Assembly: GCA_903861195.1 (NCBI GenBank)
Contig: CAIOTJ010000014.1
Location: 1 to 57,889, forward strand
Length of the DNA stretch: 57,889 nucleotides
Direction of reading: 5' to 3'
From: an uncultured Planctomycetaceae bacterium
GTDB lineage: Bacteria; Planctomycetota; Planctomycetia; Planctomycetales; Planctomycetaceae
The stretch's first letter is position 1. Each line of letters starts with the position of its first letter. Under the pieces are notes generated by a model. It saw only the letters and a program-made list of their open reading frames with translations, made no database searches and was not told the DNA's origin. The position numbers and the translations under genes are program-made. Below are positions 33,104 to 41,749 of this stretch, piece by piece.

Positions 33104-35074
33104 ATGATGATGCGAAGATGGTTGCTGCTGGGTTGGGCGGGAATTCTCTGTTGTGTGACGCAGCCTGCTTCCAAATTACATGCGGAAGACCGGGTCACAC
33201 CCGGACAGCTGGTGGTGGAGCATCCCACGCTGCAAAACCTTGGTTTTGAATGGCCGTTGTCGGGAGACGACAACCGCAATGCCACCTGTGAAGTCAGGTT
33301 TCGGGCTGTGGGAGTTGCCGAATGGCGCCTGTCCGTCCCCCTGCTCCGGATCGGAGGAGAGCGGATCTACCGTCGGCGTGAGAACCTGGAATACTCCGTT
33401 CCTCACGGGTTTGCCGGCAGCGTGCTGAATCTCCAGGCAGACACCGAATACGAAGTGGAGCTGCGGCTGACGGATCCCGAGGGGGTCGTTGGACCGGCAA
33501 TTCAGACTGTGACCGTTCGCACGCGTCGCGAACCCCAGCCCGCCCAAGAAGGGAGGGTGCTGCATGTGTACCCGCCCGATCATGAGGGGGAACGCGAGGA
33601 GCCGAGTTTTACCAGTCTGTTGCAGGCCTACTACGGGGCTGGACTGGGAGATTGGAACATGGTCTGGGAACGCCGCGTGCAGCCCGGAGATGTGATCAAA
33701 GTGCATGCCGGGCTCTACCGGCCGGAACGGCTCAATTACGTCGATCCCCAGATGGCACCTTTCGACGGCACCTTTCTCTTGACGGCGAAGGGAACGGTCG
33801 AAGCTCCCATCACCATCCAGGCGGCCGGAGATGGAGAGGTGATTTTCGATGGAGCGGGCAACCACCGGCTGTTCGACGTCATGGCGACCCGCCATCACCT
33901 GTTCGAAGGTCTGACCTTCCGGAACACTGATGTGGCCATTTTTGCGGGAGCGAAGGAGACGCTGGGGGCCGTCGGTCTGGCCGTCAAGAACTGTCGGTTT
34001 GAAAACATCGGGTTCGGTATCTGGACCGAATTCGAGGGTTCAAGTGACTTCTACATTGCCGACAACCTGTTTCTGGGACGCGACGACCGCTACCGCCTGA
34101 TCGGCTGGACGGGACCGCTCTGGGCCAGTGCGGGAAAATACGGTTCCCATCAACTGACCAGCTATTACGCCGTCAAGGTCTATGGTCCGGGGCATGTCAT
34201 CACACACAACGCGATCGCGTATTTTCATGACGGGATTGGTATCTCGACGTATGGGACTCCACCCGCCGATCCCCACCGCCGGGCCAGTTCCATCGATATC
34301 ACTCACAATGATCTGCATCTCTTCAATGACGACTTTGTCGAGACCGACGGTGCCGTGCACAATGTTCGGGTGATGCATAACCGCGGGGTCAACGCCGCTC
34401 ACGGAGGGTACAGCGCCCAACCTGCTTTTGGTGGTCCCGTCTATTTCATCGGAAACCTCCTGTACCACGTCCCCTCGGGGGTCGCCTTCAAGTTCTCGGC
34501 CAAGCCGGCCGGGTTGCTGGTCTGGCACAACACGATCATCGCCGAGAATGTGATCCGCGATCCCTCGTCGAACATGCACTTTCGCAACAATCTGTTTCTG
34601 GGGCGAGATACGCCGGGACGTGGGGTGATGGCCTGGGCGAATGCCGCCGGACAATTCAGCAGCGACTACAACGGCTTTCGTCCCAACCGTGGTGTAGCCG
34701 CCCAGTACCTTTGGCTGGCTCCGCTGCCGGGCGCGACGGTCTATGAGCCTCATGACGAACAGTGGCAGGCCTTTCCCGATCTGGCCGCGATGCGCAACCA
34801 GACCGGTCAGGAGCAGCATGGAATCGAGGTGGATTTCGACATCTTTGAGTCACTGTCCCCTCCCGATCCCGCGCAGCGGCATGCCGTCTATCATGCCATG
34901 GATCTGAACTTCGCCCTCAAGCCCACTTCGGCCGCGGTGGATGCCGGCGTGATCATTCCGACGGTCAACGACGACTTTGTCGGGAAGGCTCCCGATCTGG
35001 GGGCTCTCGAAAACGGACGGCCCACCCCCCATTACGGCCCCCGTTGGCTGAAGTGGAAGCCCTTTTATCGATAA
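33104..35074 (+). CDS. Secreted right-handed parallel beta-helix protein
   Basis: This 656-aa exported protein has a signal peptide (MMMRRWLLLGWAGILCC to about residue 27). A fibronectin-type-III-like region (about 30-165, LQADTEYEVELRLTDPEG) precedes a long beta-helix. The helix is seen in GDVIKVHAGLYRP, ITIQAAGDGEVIFDG, LFEGLTFRNTDVAIF, VKNCRFENIGFGIW and VITHNAIAYFHDGIGIS. Such proteins are often polysaccharide lyases or hydrolases, and many are found with carbohydrate-processing genes. GGGGAG (33089-33094) is 9 nt before the ATG at 33104, so that start is preferred over the ATG at 33095. No catalytic triad was identified. The active site, if any, is likely on the helix face. Confidence 0.82.
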   Translation: MMMRRWLLLGWAGILCCVTQPASKLHAEDRVTPGQLVVEHPTLQNLGFEWPLSGDDNRNATCEVRFRAVGVAEWRLSVPLLRIGGERIYRRRENLEYSVPHGFAGSVLNLQADTEYEVELRLTDPEGVVGPAIQTVTVRTRREPQPAQEGRVLHVYPPDHEGEREEPSFTSLLQAYYGAGLGDWNMVWERRVQPGDVIKVHAGLYRPERLNYVDPQMAPFDGTFLLTAKGTVEAPITIQAAGDGEVIFDGAGNHRLFDVMATRHHLFEGLTFRNTDVAIFAGAKETLGAVGLAVKNCRFENIGFGIWTEFEGSSDFYIADNLFLGRDDRYRLIGWTGPLWASAGKYGSHQLTSYYAVKVYGPGHVITHNAIAYFHDGIGISTYGTPPADPHRRASSIDITHNDLHLFNDDFVETDGAVHNVRVMHNRGVNAAHGGYSAQPAFGGPVYFIGNLLYHVPSGVAFKFSAKPAGLLVWHNTIIAENVIRDPSSNMHFRNNLFLGRDTPGRGVMAWANAAGQFSSDYNGFRPNRGVAAQYLWLAPLPGATVYEPHDEQWQAFPDLAAMRNQTGQEQHGIEVDFDIFESLSPPDPAQRHAVYHAMDLNFALKPTSAAVDAGVIIPTVNDDFVGKAPDLGALENGRPTPHYGPRWLKWKPFYR

Positions 35075-35207
35075 TTGACCCCCTCTGGATGAGCTGCTGC
35101 TGTGCGCCCTTCCGGCCAACCACTAAAGTACGCGATCGCTGTGGTCCCGGCGGGCCCGAGTGTGCGTTTCTTCCGCTGCCTTGAATTCCTCCACCCTCTC
35201 CTCAACC

Positions 35208-35939
35208 ATGCCCACCCCGTTTGATCCTCGTCTCCTCGACGCGTTGGCCAAGTACGACACTCCCACGATCTGCAACGCGATCGAACTGTTCGATGTCGTT
35301 CCGCGCAATGCCGGGTATATGAACGATTCGATCAAGGCGTGCTTCCCGCATCTTCCTCCGATGGTGGGCTTCGCGGTCACCTCGACATTCCGCAGCATGT
35401 CGCCGCCGCGCAGCGGCGATGTCTATGCCAGCATGAGCCAACAGGTTGAGGCGTATGCCAATTTGCCGGGACCGGCCGTCATGGTTTATCAGGACCTGGA
35501 CGTACCCATCGTTTCGGCGACGTTTGGCGAAGTAATGTGTTCGGTGTACCAGTCTTTCGGGGCTCGCGGAATCATCACTTCCGGGGCGGGGCGCGACCTG
35601 GAGCAGGTGGAGAAAATCAAATTCCCCGCCTTCACGACGGGAACCATCTGTTCGCACGGCTATTGCCACACTCTGGCGGTGAACGTCCCCGTGACGGTGG
35701 GAGGCCTGGCGGTCTATCCCGCCGATCTGCTGCATGGTGACCTCAACGGCGTCACGCGCATTCCGCACGAGATTGCTTCGGAAGTCCCCCAGGTCTGCGA
35801 GGAATTGGCGGCAGCGGAAAAGATCGTCCTGGATTATGTCCGGGGACTCAATCCCACCGCGGCGGGACTCGCCGAAGCCCGCAAGGCGTGCGGAGACATG
35901 ATGAATGCCACCAGTGCGCGAGTTCGCCGCAAGCGATGA
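35208..35939 (+). CDS. RraA-like family protein (HMG/CHA aldolase fold)
   Basis: This 243-aa protein matches the RraA-like fold, whose members include 4-hydroxy-4-methyl-2-oxoglutarate aldolase and RNase E inhibitor RraA. Family marks are YDTPTICNAIELFD, the glycine-rich GEVMCSVYQSFGARGIITSGAGRDLEQV with conserved GRD, then HTLAVNVPVTVGGLAV and the metal-side DLLHGDLNGVTRIP. In aldolase members the GRD arginine and aspartate bind substrate and metal. It has no signal peptide and is cytoplasmic. The frame opens at a GTG at 35160, but the ATG at 35208 starts the homologous region. It lies between the beta-helix gene and a DUF1501 gene, and could process a product of polymer breakdown. Confidence 0.85.
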   Translation: MPTPFDPRLLDALAKYDTPTICNAIELFDVVPRNAGYMNDSIKACFPHLPPMVGFAVTSTFRSMSPPRSGDVYASMSQQVEAYANLPGPAVMVYQDLDVPIVSATFGEVMCSVYQSFGARGIITSGAGRDLEQVEKIKFPAFTTGTICSHGYCHTLAVNVPVTVGGLAVYPADLLHGDLNGVTRIPHEIASEVPQVCEELAAAEKIVLDYVRGLNPTAAGLAEARKACGDMMNATSARVRRKR

Positions 35940-36064
35940 CCCGGTGAACCGGATCCATGGGCCAGTTCGGGAGAGTTTGGGACAGACGCCATCGCAGCTC
36001 AGGTTTCGCTGTGGAGACCAGGACTTGCCGAATGGACCTGGAGTCCGGAATGGGAGAAACGCCT

Positions 36065-36094
36065 TTGCGACACGAAAATGCTCGCGGGTAGAAT
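36065..36094 (+). promoter_or_regulatory. Candidate promoter for the third DUF1501 gene
   Basis: TTGCGA (36065-36070) and TAGAAT (36089-36094) are separated by 18 bp, with four and five of six consensus matches. The predicted start would be about 55 nt before the ATG at 36157. Confidence 0.35.
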
Positions 36095-36156
36095 CGGGAG
36101 GGGAGTTTCAGTTCTCGAGGTTTTCGGGACCAACGTTTCCAGCACCGGAGTGAGTC

Positions 36157-37527
36157 ATGTGGCAGTTGCAAGGACGGGGAGTTGCTCATACCTGCGATGG
36201 GCTCTCACGCCGGGATTTTCTGCAGGTCGGCTCTCTCGGGGCGGGGATGGGCTTGGCAGATTTTGCGGCCCTGCAGGCGGCTGGAGCCGTCGATCCGAAG
36301 AGTGACAAGAACGGCATCATGATCTTCAATCTTGGTGCGCCAAGCCAATTGGACTGCTGGGACATGAAGCCCCAGGCCCCTCTGGAGATCCGGGGACCGT
36401 TTCAGCCAATCGAGACGCGGGCTCCCGGCATCCAAATCTCGGAAATGTTCCCGGGTATGGCCCGTCACGGCGATAAGATTTCGTATGTCCGTACGGTGTA
36501 CCACACTGCGGCCGCGGTGCATGACACCGGACATCAGATGCTGCAGACCGGTCGACTGTTCTCGGGCGGCCTGGAGACCCCCCACGTGGGGTGCGTGCTG
36601 GGCTTTTTGAAAGGACGGAAGAGTGATCTTCCCCCGCACGTCGTTCTGCCAGAAAAGATGGGACCGACGGGGGGGAATCTGCCCCATGGACAGGAAGCGG
36701 GCTTTCTGGGGAAACCCCACGACCCGTTCGTGCTGAATGCGGATCCGTCAGCGAAAGATTTTCGTGTGCCGGACCTGCTGCCTCCGGCCGAACTGCCAGT
36801 GGTCCGAATCGATCGGCGGCGTCGATTGAGAGAAGTCGTCGATCAATCGGTGAAGGATTTCGAGGCGTCACCCCAGGCGCGCCTCATGGACGCCAATTTT
36901 GAGCAGGCCTACCGGTTGATGACATCGACCCAGGCCCGGGACGCCTTCGCGCTCGATCAGGAATCGGACGCGTTGCGCGATCGGTATGGCCGCAACCGGT
37001 TTGGACAATGCCTGCTGTTGGCGCGGCGTCTGATCGAGCGGGGCGTGCGGTTTGTGACGGTCAACACGTTCTTGACGGTGTTTAACGAGATCACCTGGGA
37101 CATTCACGGATCGGTCCCGTTCACTTCGATCGAAGGGATGAAGAAGACCGTGGCTCCCGTCTTCGATCAGGGGGTCTCGGCGCTGCTGGAGGATCTTGAG
37201 CAGCGGGGCCTGTTGGCGAACACGGTCGTGCCTGTTCTGGGTGAATTCGGCCGCACCCCCAAGGTGAATCCCGCCGGGGGGCGTGATCACTGGCCCCAGG
37301 TTTGGACCGTTTGGTTTGCCGGTGGGGGGATTGTGGGGGGGCGGGTTGTGGGGCAGAGCGATGAGATCGGTGGATTCCCGCTGGACCGACCCACGTCAAC
37401 CGCCGAGGTGGTCGCGACCATTTACCGTTCGCTGGGGGTTGATCTGGAACATGTTCTGCCCGGTCCCCAGCAACGGCCAATTCCAGTCGTTGACAGTGGC
37501 GTGCGCGAGATCCGCGAGTTGTTTTGA
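36157..37527 (+). CDS. DUF1501 domain protein with Tat signal
   Basis: This 456-aa DUF1501 protein has the leader SRRDFLQVGSLGAGMGL (residues 17-33). Conserved parts are NGIMIFNLGAPSQLDCWDMKP, ISYVRTVYHTAAAVHDTGHQM, FGQCLLLARRLIERGVRFV, VVPVLGEFGRTPKVN and GGRDHWPQVWTVWFAGGG. It is the third copy in the window and like the second lacks an adjacent DUF1549/DUF1553 partner. GGAGTGAGTC before the ATG gives a good ribosome binding site. Function is unknown as for the family. A hairpin that terminates the neighbouring sigma gene (37596-37625) lies 68 bp downstream and may serve it as well. Confidence 0.9.
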   Translation: MWQLQGRGVAHTCDGLSRRDFLQVGSLGAGMGLADFAALQAAGAVDPKSDKNGIMIFNLGAPSQLDCWDMKPQAPLEIRGPFQPIETRAPGIQISEMFPGMARHGDKISYVRTVYHTAAAVHDTGHQMLQTGRLFSGGLETPHVGCVLGFLKGRKSDLPPHVVLPEKMGPTGGNLPHGQEAGFLGKPHDPFVLNADPSAKDFRVPDLLPPAELPVVRIDRRRRLREVVDQSVKDFEASPQARLMDANFEQAYRLMTSTQARDAFALDQESDALRDRYGRNRFGQCLLLARRLIERGVRFVTVNTFLTVFNEITWDIHGSVPFTSIEGMKKTVAPVFDQGVSALLEDLEQRGLLANTVVPVLGEFGRTPKVNPAGGRDHWPQVWTVWFAGGGIVGGRVVGQSDEIGGFPLDRPTSTAEVVATIYRSLGVDLEHVLPGPQQRPIPVVDSGVREIRELF

Positions 37528-37589
37528 TCCGTGCCTTTTAAAAATCGTCGAGCGGGTGACTGAGAGAGCGGCGCGAGAACCGGGGTAAC

Positions 37590-37625
37590 AAAAAAACGCA
37601 CGCCAGTGACGGGACTGGCGTGCGT
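37590..37625 (-). terminator. Rho-independent terminator of the hybrid sigma factor gene
   Basis: ACGCACGCCAGT (37596-37607) and ACTGGCGTGCGT (37614-37625) form a perfect 12-bp stem with loop GACGGG. On the minus strand the stem is followed by seven T residues (A-run 37590-37596 on plus). It lies 86-115 bp beyond the sigma stop codon and is the clearest terminator in the window. Confidence 0.9.
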
Positions 37626-37710
37626 GGCAAGGGATTTGGGAACGACCTAAGGCTTGGCGAGGGAATGCACTGACCTGGATCGTCCCCTGCGGCTGACCGA
37701 TTGGGGCAAC

Positions 37711-39375
37711 CTAGATTCCCGGAATGTCCAGTTTCTCCTCCGAGGCGATGCGGCGAAGCTTGGCGAGCGCCCTGGTTTCGAGCTGGCGGATCCGCTCTTT
37801 GGTCACCCCGAACCGGCCCCCCAGTTCTTCCAGGGTCTCCGGCTCGGTATTCTGCTCCAGTCCGAAGCGCGAGATGATGATGCTCCGCTCGCGTTCATCC
37901 AGCCGACTGAGGATGCGCATCAAAGCCTCGTGTTGCTGCACATTGGTCCGCTCTTGTTCGAATTGGTCCGTACGGCGGTCGGTGGAGGCGAGAAACAGCT
38001 CCTCGCTCCCCGTGCGGTACCGTTCATGCCAGGTATTCTCCGCCGGGATCGACCGGGCGTAGTTCTTCATGATGGCCCAGCTCGCATAGGTCGAGAACTT
38101 GAATCCCCGACCGTAGTCAAACTTTTCAATGGCCCGAATCAGGGACAGGTTCCCATCACTGACCATTTCGAAAAAGCTGACTGTGGGCTTCACATGCTTC
38201 TTGGCGATTGAGACGACCAATCTCAGATTGCTGCGGATCAGCAGATTCTTGATCTCGTTGGCCGCGTCGAGACAGGTCTCGATCTGGTCCATCAGGGCCG
38301 ATTTGGCCCGCGAGACGTCGAGCCTCTCACGCAGTTTCGCCGCCGAGTACTTCAGGTAGTTGAACTTCCGGAAGTAGTGTACTTCCTGCTCCCGCGTCAG
38401 CAACGGGATTTTGTAGAGCTGCGCGAGGTAAGGAGGCAAACCCGGCGGAGGCTTCGGAGTGCTCATCCGCGGCGATTCCGGCACCGGGCTGTGGAGAATC
38501 TTCTCGTCAGCCCCCGGAGCCTCGAACTCCGGGTTGTGAATGAAGTCAATTGGCTGATCGAGCAGCCGCTGCGCCCGCACTTCCGTGACAATCCGGTAGA
38601 TGCTGGTGCGGGTCCGGCCATATTTTTGGGCAAGTCTGGGCACTTTGATTCCTTTCCGAAAACCCCGGTAGATTTCATTCTTCACTTCGTCCGTCAGTTG
38701 CAGCTGAGCGTCGGGGAAGACAGGTTCATCCGGGTAGTTGAGGTCGTGATGCTTAAGAGTAGTCCGAATGGTTTCAACCGCCCGCCCAAGTTTCCGGGCC
38801 AGTCTGCGGCTGATTTCGGTGGGTGATCCTCCCGCCTGGGCAAGGCGTCGTGCCCGGCTGATGATCTGCCGGCGATCTTCTTCAGTCAGGCGGTTGAATC
38901 CCCCTGTCTGTTCCAGGGAGATTCCCTGGCGTGTCAGAAACCGTTCCACTGACGATCGGAGAAATCCGACCCGTTTCCGATTTCCAAAAACGAATCGCCG
39001 ACTGATTAATCCTCGGTTTCGCCAGCGGTCGACTGTCTTGGTCGAAACGCTGAATTGACGGCTCAGTTCCTCGACCGTCCAGACTTCTTCAGTGCAGGAA
39101 TCGGCGGGAATGTCGGCGCTGTCTGACAGATCCTCGATGAACAGTCGCAGATCGTGCGCCGCTTCATCTCCCGACAACACGAGGTCGGGATAGAGTTCGG
39201 GACGAAACTCAGTGATCTTCTGACAAAGATCCTGGTAATGGTATGTTGCATCGGACTGTAGCTCGTGAACCAGACGCTCGGCCCGCTCGATTTGAGCGAG
39301 ACGCACGTCCCGAGGCATGAAGCGGACCTGCTGATCCTTGAGTTGGCGAATCGCCGGGTTGTGGTATTGAGCCAT
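37711..39375 (-). CDS. Hybrid sigma-70 family factor with N-terminal helix-turn-helix modules
   Basis: This 554-aa protein probably directs RNA polymerase. The C-terminal part (about 314-545) has sigma region 1.2 (PPYLAQLYKIPLLTREQEV), region 2 (LIRSNLRLVVSIAKK, SDGNLSLIRAIEKFDYGRGF), and region 4 (LSRLDERERSIIISRFGL, TLEELGGRFGVTKERIRQLE). Region 2.4 differs from housekeeping factors: STYASWAIMKNYARSI replaces the usual WWIRQAI, so -10 recognition is probably altered. Region 3 is strongly shortened. The N-terminal half looks like three DNA-binding modules: a MerR-like one (VWTVEELSRQFSVSTKTVDRW), a second at about 163-212 (LTEEDRRQIISRARRLAQAGG), and a third at about 227-270 (RKGIKVPRLAQKYGRTRTSIYRI). 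GAGGAGG precedes the ATG at 39375. It may be a planctomycete-specific factor. Confidence 0.9.
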   Translation of the reverse strand: MAQYHNPAIRQLKDQQVRFMPRDVRLAQIERAERLVHELQSDATYHYQDLCQKITEFRPELYPDLVLSGDEAAHDLRLFIEDLSDSADIPADSCTEEVWTVEELSRQFSVSTKTVDRWRNRGLISRRFVFGNRKRVGFLRSSVERFLTRQGISLEQTGGFNRLTEEDRRQIISRARRLAQAGGSPTEISRRLARKLGRAVETIRTTLKHHDLNYPDEPVFPDAQLQLTDEVKNEIYRGFRKGIKVPRLAQKYGRTRTSIYRIVTEVRAQRLLDQPIDFIHNPEFEAPGADEKILHSPVPESPRMSTPKPPPGLPPYLAQLYKIPLLTREQEVHYFRKFNYLKYSAAKLRERLDVSRAKSALMDQIETCLDAANEIKNLLIRSNLRLVVSIAKKHVKPTVSFFEMVSDGNLSLIRAIEKFDYGRGFKFSTYASWAIMKNYARSIPAENTWHERYRTGSEELFLASTDRRTDQFEQERTNVQQHEALMRILSRLDERERSIIISRFGLEQNTEPETLEELGGRFGVTKERIRQLETRALAKLRRIASEEKLDIPGI

Positions 39376-39644
39376 GGTGATCAACGACCTCCTCTCGAAG
39401 CCGCCCTCCAATCTCCTTGATTCGGAGATTGAGTGAGGGCAAATTGAGTGCCGAACAAGCCGGAAAATTCGATTCCCGGCAAATCGACAGGATTGGGGCT
39501 GCTGGGGACCGTGACCGAACCGCTCTTTGTTGTTCGTGTCCGTGATTCGTGACCCGCTTCCTGAATCCAGATTCCGACGACCACATCAGACAACTCTTTG
39601 GTGTCCCCGCAGGGCTTGTCTCAAGCTCGTCATCATGTAATACG

Positions 39645-39673
39645 TTGACAGGTAGAAAGTAGATCAATGAAAT
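39645..39673 (+). promoter_or_regulatory. Promoter-like pair facing into the gene-free region
   Basis: A perfect TTGACA (39645-39650) is followed 17 bp later by TGAAAT (39668-39673), four of six matches to TATAAT. It faces away from the sigma gene. No coding gene starts within about 900 bp, so it would drive a non-coding or long leader transcript if real. Confidence 0.35.
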
Positions 39674-40266
39674 ATTCGCCAAATAAGCAATTTTCAGGAA
39701 AGTGTCGTAAAGTTCTTGAATATAAGGGGTTGTGTGTTTTTCCGGCGGGCTGCGGCCGAGGCAATCACGTCGGTTCTCCCCCGTATTGGCAGTAGTCAAC
39801 GGCCCAGGCTGTGTTTGTAACTTCCGCAGTTCTCTGTTTTTGGGGCCCGGTGAGTTCCTCATTCCAGCGGCTCTCCATTCGATCTTCACTCGGTTGGTTG
39901 GCCTCTCTCTCGAAAGTGGCAGGAGGTTATTTGAGCAGGGCTGGGCGTTCGCGCCGGAATTTCCGGGAATGCCGGACGAACTGTTGTTTTGCCGGCCGTC
40001 TGTCCAATTATGATCCACCAGATTTCAACAGGGGGAACCCTTGACCAGAGCCGCCCGTTTCCGACACCCACCGGTTTTGGCACATCTGGGCCCAACCTTC
40101 GTTCAGCCAACGACTTCTCCCTTGGTTGGTAACAGCTGCTCACCCCCAAGTTCACCTCTGGTGAGAGACCAGACTGGCTGATCTCTCAAAACGGGAGTAG
40201 TGGGGAACGGCAACGCGGAGACCGATGCTTGATCCACACAAAATTCCGGGGAAATCGTTGTAAACT

Positions 40267-40296
40267 CCCGACTACACGGGATTCCCGCTTTTCGGG
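40267..40296. other. Two tandem small hairpins
   Basis: CCCG-ACTACA-CGGG (40267-40280) and CCCG-CTTTT-CGGG (40284-40296) lie back to back with 3 nt between. A GTTTTTG run follows at about 40308. They could terminate a non-coding transcript from upstream, or be part of the TlpA leader. Stems of 4 bp are weak. Confidence 0.3.
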
Positions 40297-40609
40297 GTCG
40301 ACAGACGGTTTTTGAACGTCTCAAACTGCTCCACATCGCGCAGAATCACTCGCGCAATCGTCTCTCTTGAGGCCCGGTCACCGACTGAGAATGGTCAGAC
40401 CGTGGGGGCCAGGCTGAATTCTCCGATCGGATTTCAGGGGTTGTCCGCACACCATTCGAATCTATCGAGTAAGATCTGCTGTCGGGGCTCCCCGGTTGTT
40501 TGACGTGTTCCGGTCGAGGTTCGCTACGGCGGAAGTGTTGCCGAGCTGACCAGACAAACCACGTCGCCTGGTGCCAGAAGTCTCACAACAGCCATTCATA
40601 GGGGTCAGC

Positions 40610-41620
40610 ATGAAACCGACACCCTCAGGTCCCACCGACGGCGACTTGAAACCGAGAGACCAGTCTGTGCCGCTCTATTCCGGCGGTTGGGGGGCGACGG
40701 TGTATGGGTTGTTTGTCTTGGGAGTCGGGGCCGCAGTGGTGTTGGTGATGTCGGTGCTGGTGGGGGCCTTGGTCAACGTGCCCGGGGTCGCGGGGGTGTT
40801 CCTGATGCGGCTGCTGTTGGTTGTCGTCCTCTGCGCGGTCGTCAGCGGAGTTTCCCGATACCTCGCTCAGGCTCGGTTCCAGACGCTTTGGGGTTTGAAA
40901 CTCCAGAGGGGTGATGCGGGAGGGCTTACGGGTTTGCTGGCAGGCCTGATGGCAGTGGGGGCTTGGAGTTCCGACCAATTGTCACCGACCGACGAAAATA
41001 GTCCAATCGCCGTCGGTGAGGTCATTCAGATTGAAGGGCCTACCAGCGAGGGGGCCACCTGGAAGCTTGCCGATCATTCGGGCAAGGTGGTGCTGGTCGA
41101 CTTTTGGGCAACCTGGTGTGGCCCCTGTGTGGACGAGATCCCGCAGGTCGCCGCCGCTTATGAAAAGTTTCACGACCAGGGACTCGAGGTCGTCGGAGTC
41201 AGTCTCGATCGTTCGGTCCGAGACCTTCAGGCTTTTCTGGCCGATCATCCCGAACCTTGGCCGCAGATTCATTTCGGTGATCGCGAGGACAACCCGCTGG
41301 CGGAACGATATCGGATCGAGGGGATTCCGTTGCTGGTGGTCATCGGCCGCGATGGGCGGGTTATGGCCGCCGATGTGCGGGGCGCAGAAATTGAGCAGGC
41401 CTGCGAGGCTGCCATTCAGGGAAAGACCTGGCGACGCGATCCCTGGCCAATCGGGGGAGTTCTCAAGCCCTTGGCTTGGATCACCACCGCGGCTCTGTTG
41501 GCTCCTCCCTGGTTACTGGCGGGCGGCCTGCTTGTGACCGGGATTCTCGGAGCCATGCTGGAAGTCCGGCTGCGCAGGCCTCAGGCTCCGCTGGCCCAAT
41601 CTTCTTCGGCGGTGGCCTGA
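40610..41620 (+). CDS. Membrane-anchored TlpA-like thioredoxin
   Basis: This 336-aa protein has two hydrophobic helices near residues 30-55 and 62-82, possibly a third near 105-118, then a TlpA/AhpC-type thioredoxin domain. The domain holds the WCGPC redox motif (C170, C173), VGVSLDRS and the cis-proline in EGIPLLVVIGRDG. A further hydrophobic stretch (about 285-318) lies after the domain, so the catalytic part is held between membrane segments, most likely on the outer face of the cytoplasmic membrane. Such proteins reduce apocytochrome cysteines or other thiols. AGGGG before the ATG supports the start at 40610; the frame is open from 40571. No cytochrome maturation gene is adjacent, though CcsA lies at the window end. 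Confidence 0.87.
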   Translation: MKPTPSGPTDGDLKPRDQSVPLYSGGWGATVYGLFVLGVGAAVVLVMSVLVGALVNVPGVAGVFLMRLLLVVVLCAVVSGVSRYLAQARFQTLWGLKLQRGDAGGLTGLLAGLMAVGAWSSDQLSPTDENSPIAVGEVIQIEGPTSEGATWKLADHSGKVVLVDFWATWCGPCVDEIPQVAAAYEKFHDQGLEVVGVSLDRSVRDLQAFLADHPEPWPQIHFGDREDNPLAERYRIEGIPLLVVIGRDGRVMAADVRGAEIEQACEAAIQGKTWRRDPWPIGGVLKPLAWITTAALLAPPWLLAGGLLVTGILGAMLEVRLRRPQAPLAQSSSAVA

Positions 41621-41749
41621 CCCCCTTCACCTGGGGGCAGTGGCGGGAGTCTGGAGTCTGGAGCAGGTCGGACGCGCCACGCATCAAGATCCGTGAGGAG
41701 CGACGCGGCAGCCAGGTTTTTCTGAGCTCGACAAACAGCGTGGAACTGA

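Larger units (their letters stand above)
39376..40609. other. 1.2-kb gene-free region upstream of the hybrid sigma gene
   Basis: No credible coding frame was found: the open frames here have arginine/serine/proline-rich shadow composition and no ribosome binding site. The segment 39640-39730 is much more AT-rich than its surroundings. Signals seen are a TTGACA box at 39645-39650, an inverted repeat CCGGAA-T-TTCCGG at 39954-39966, and two adjacent hairpins at 40267-40296. It separates the minus-strand sigma gene from the plus-strand TlpA-like gene and should hold both promoters; an RNA gene is possible but unproven. Confidence 0.65.

Noticed and set aside
39209-40018. A 269-codon minus-strand frame extending past the hybrid sigma gene
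   Set aside because: It overlaps the sigma gene in another frame, has no ribosome binding site and reads as low-complexity N/S/P/R sequence.
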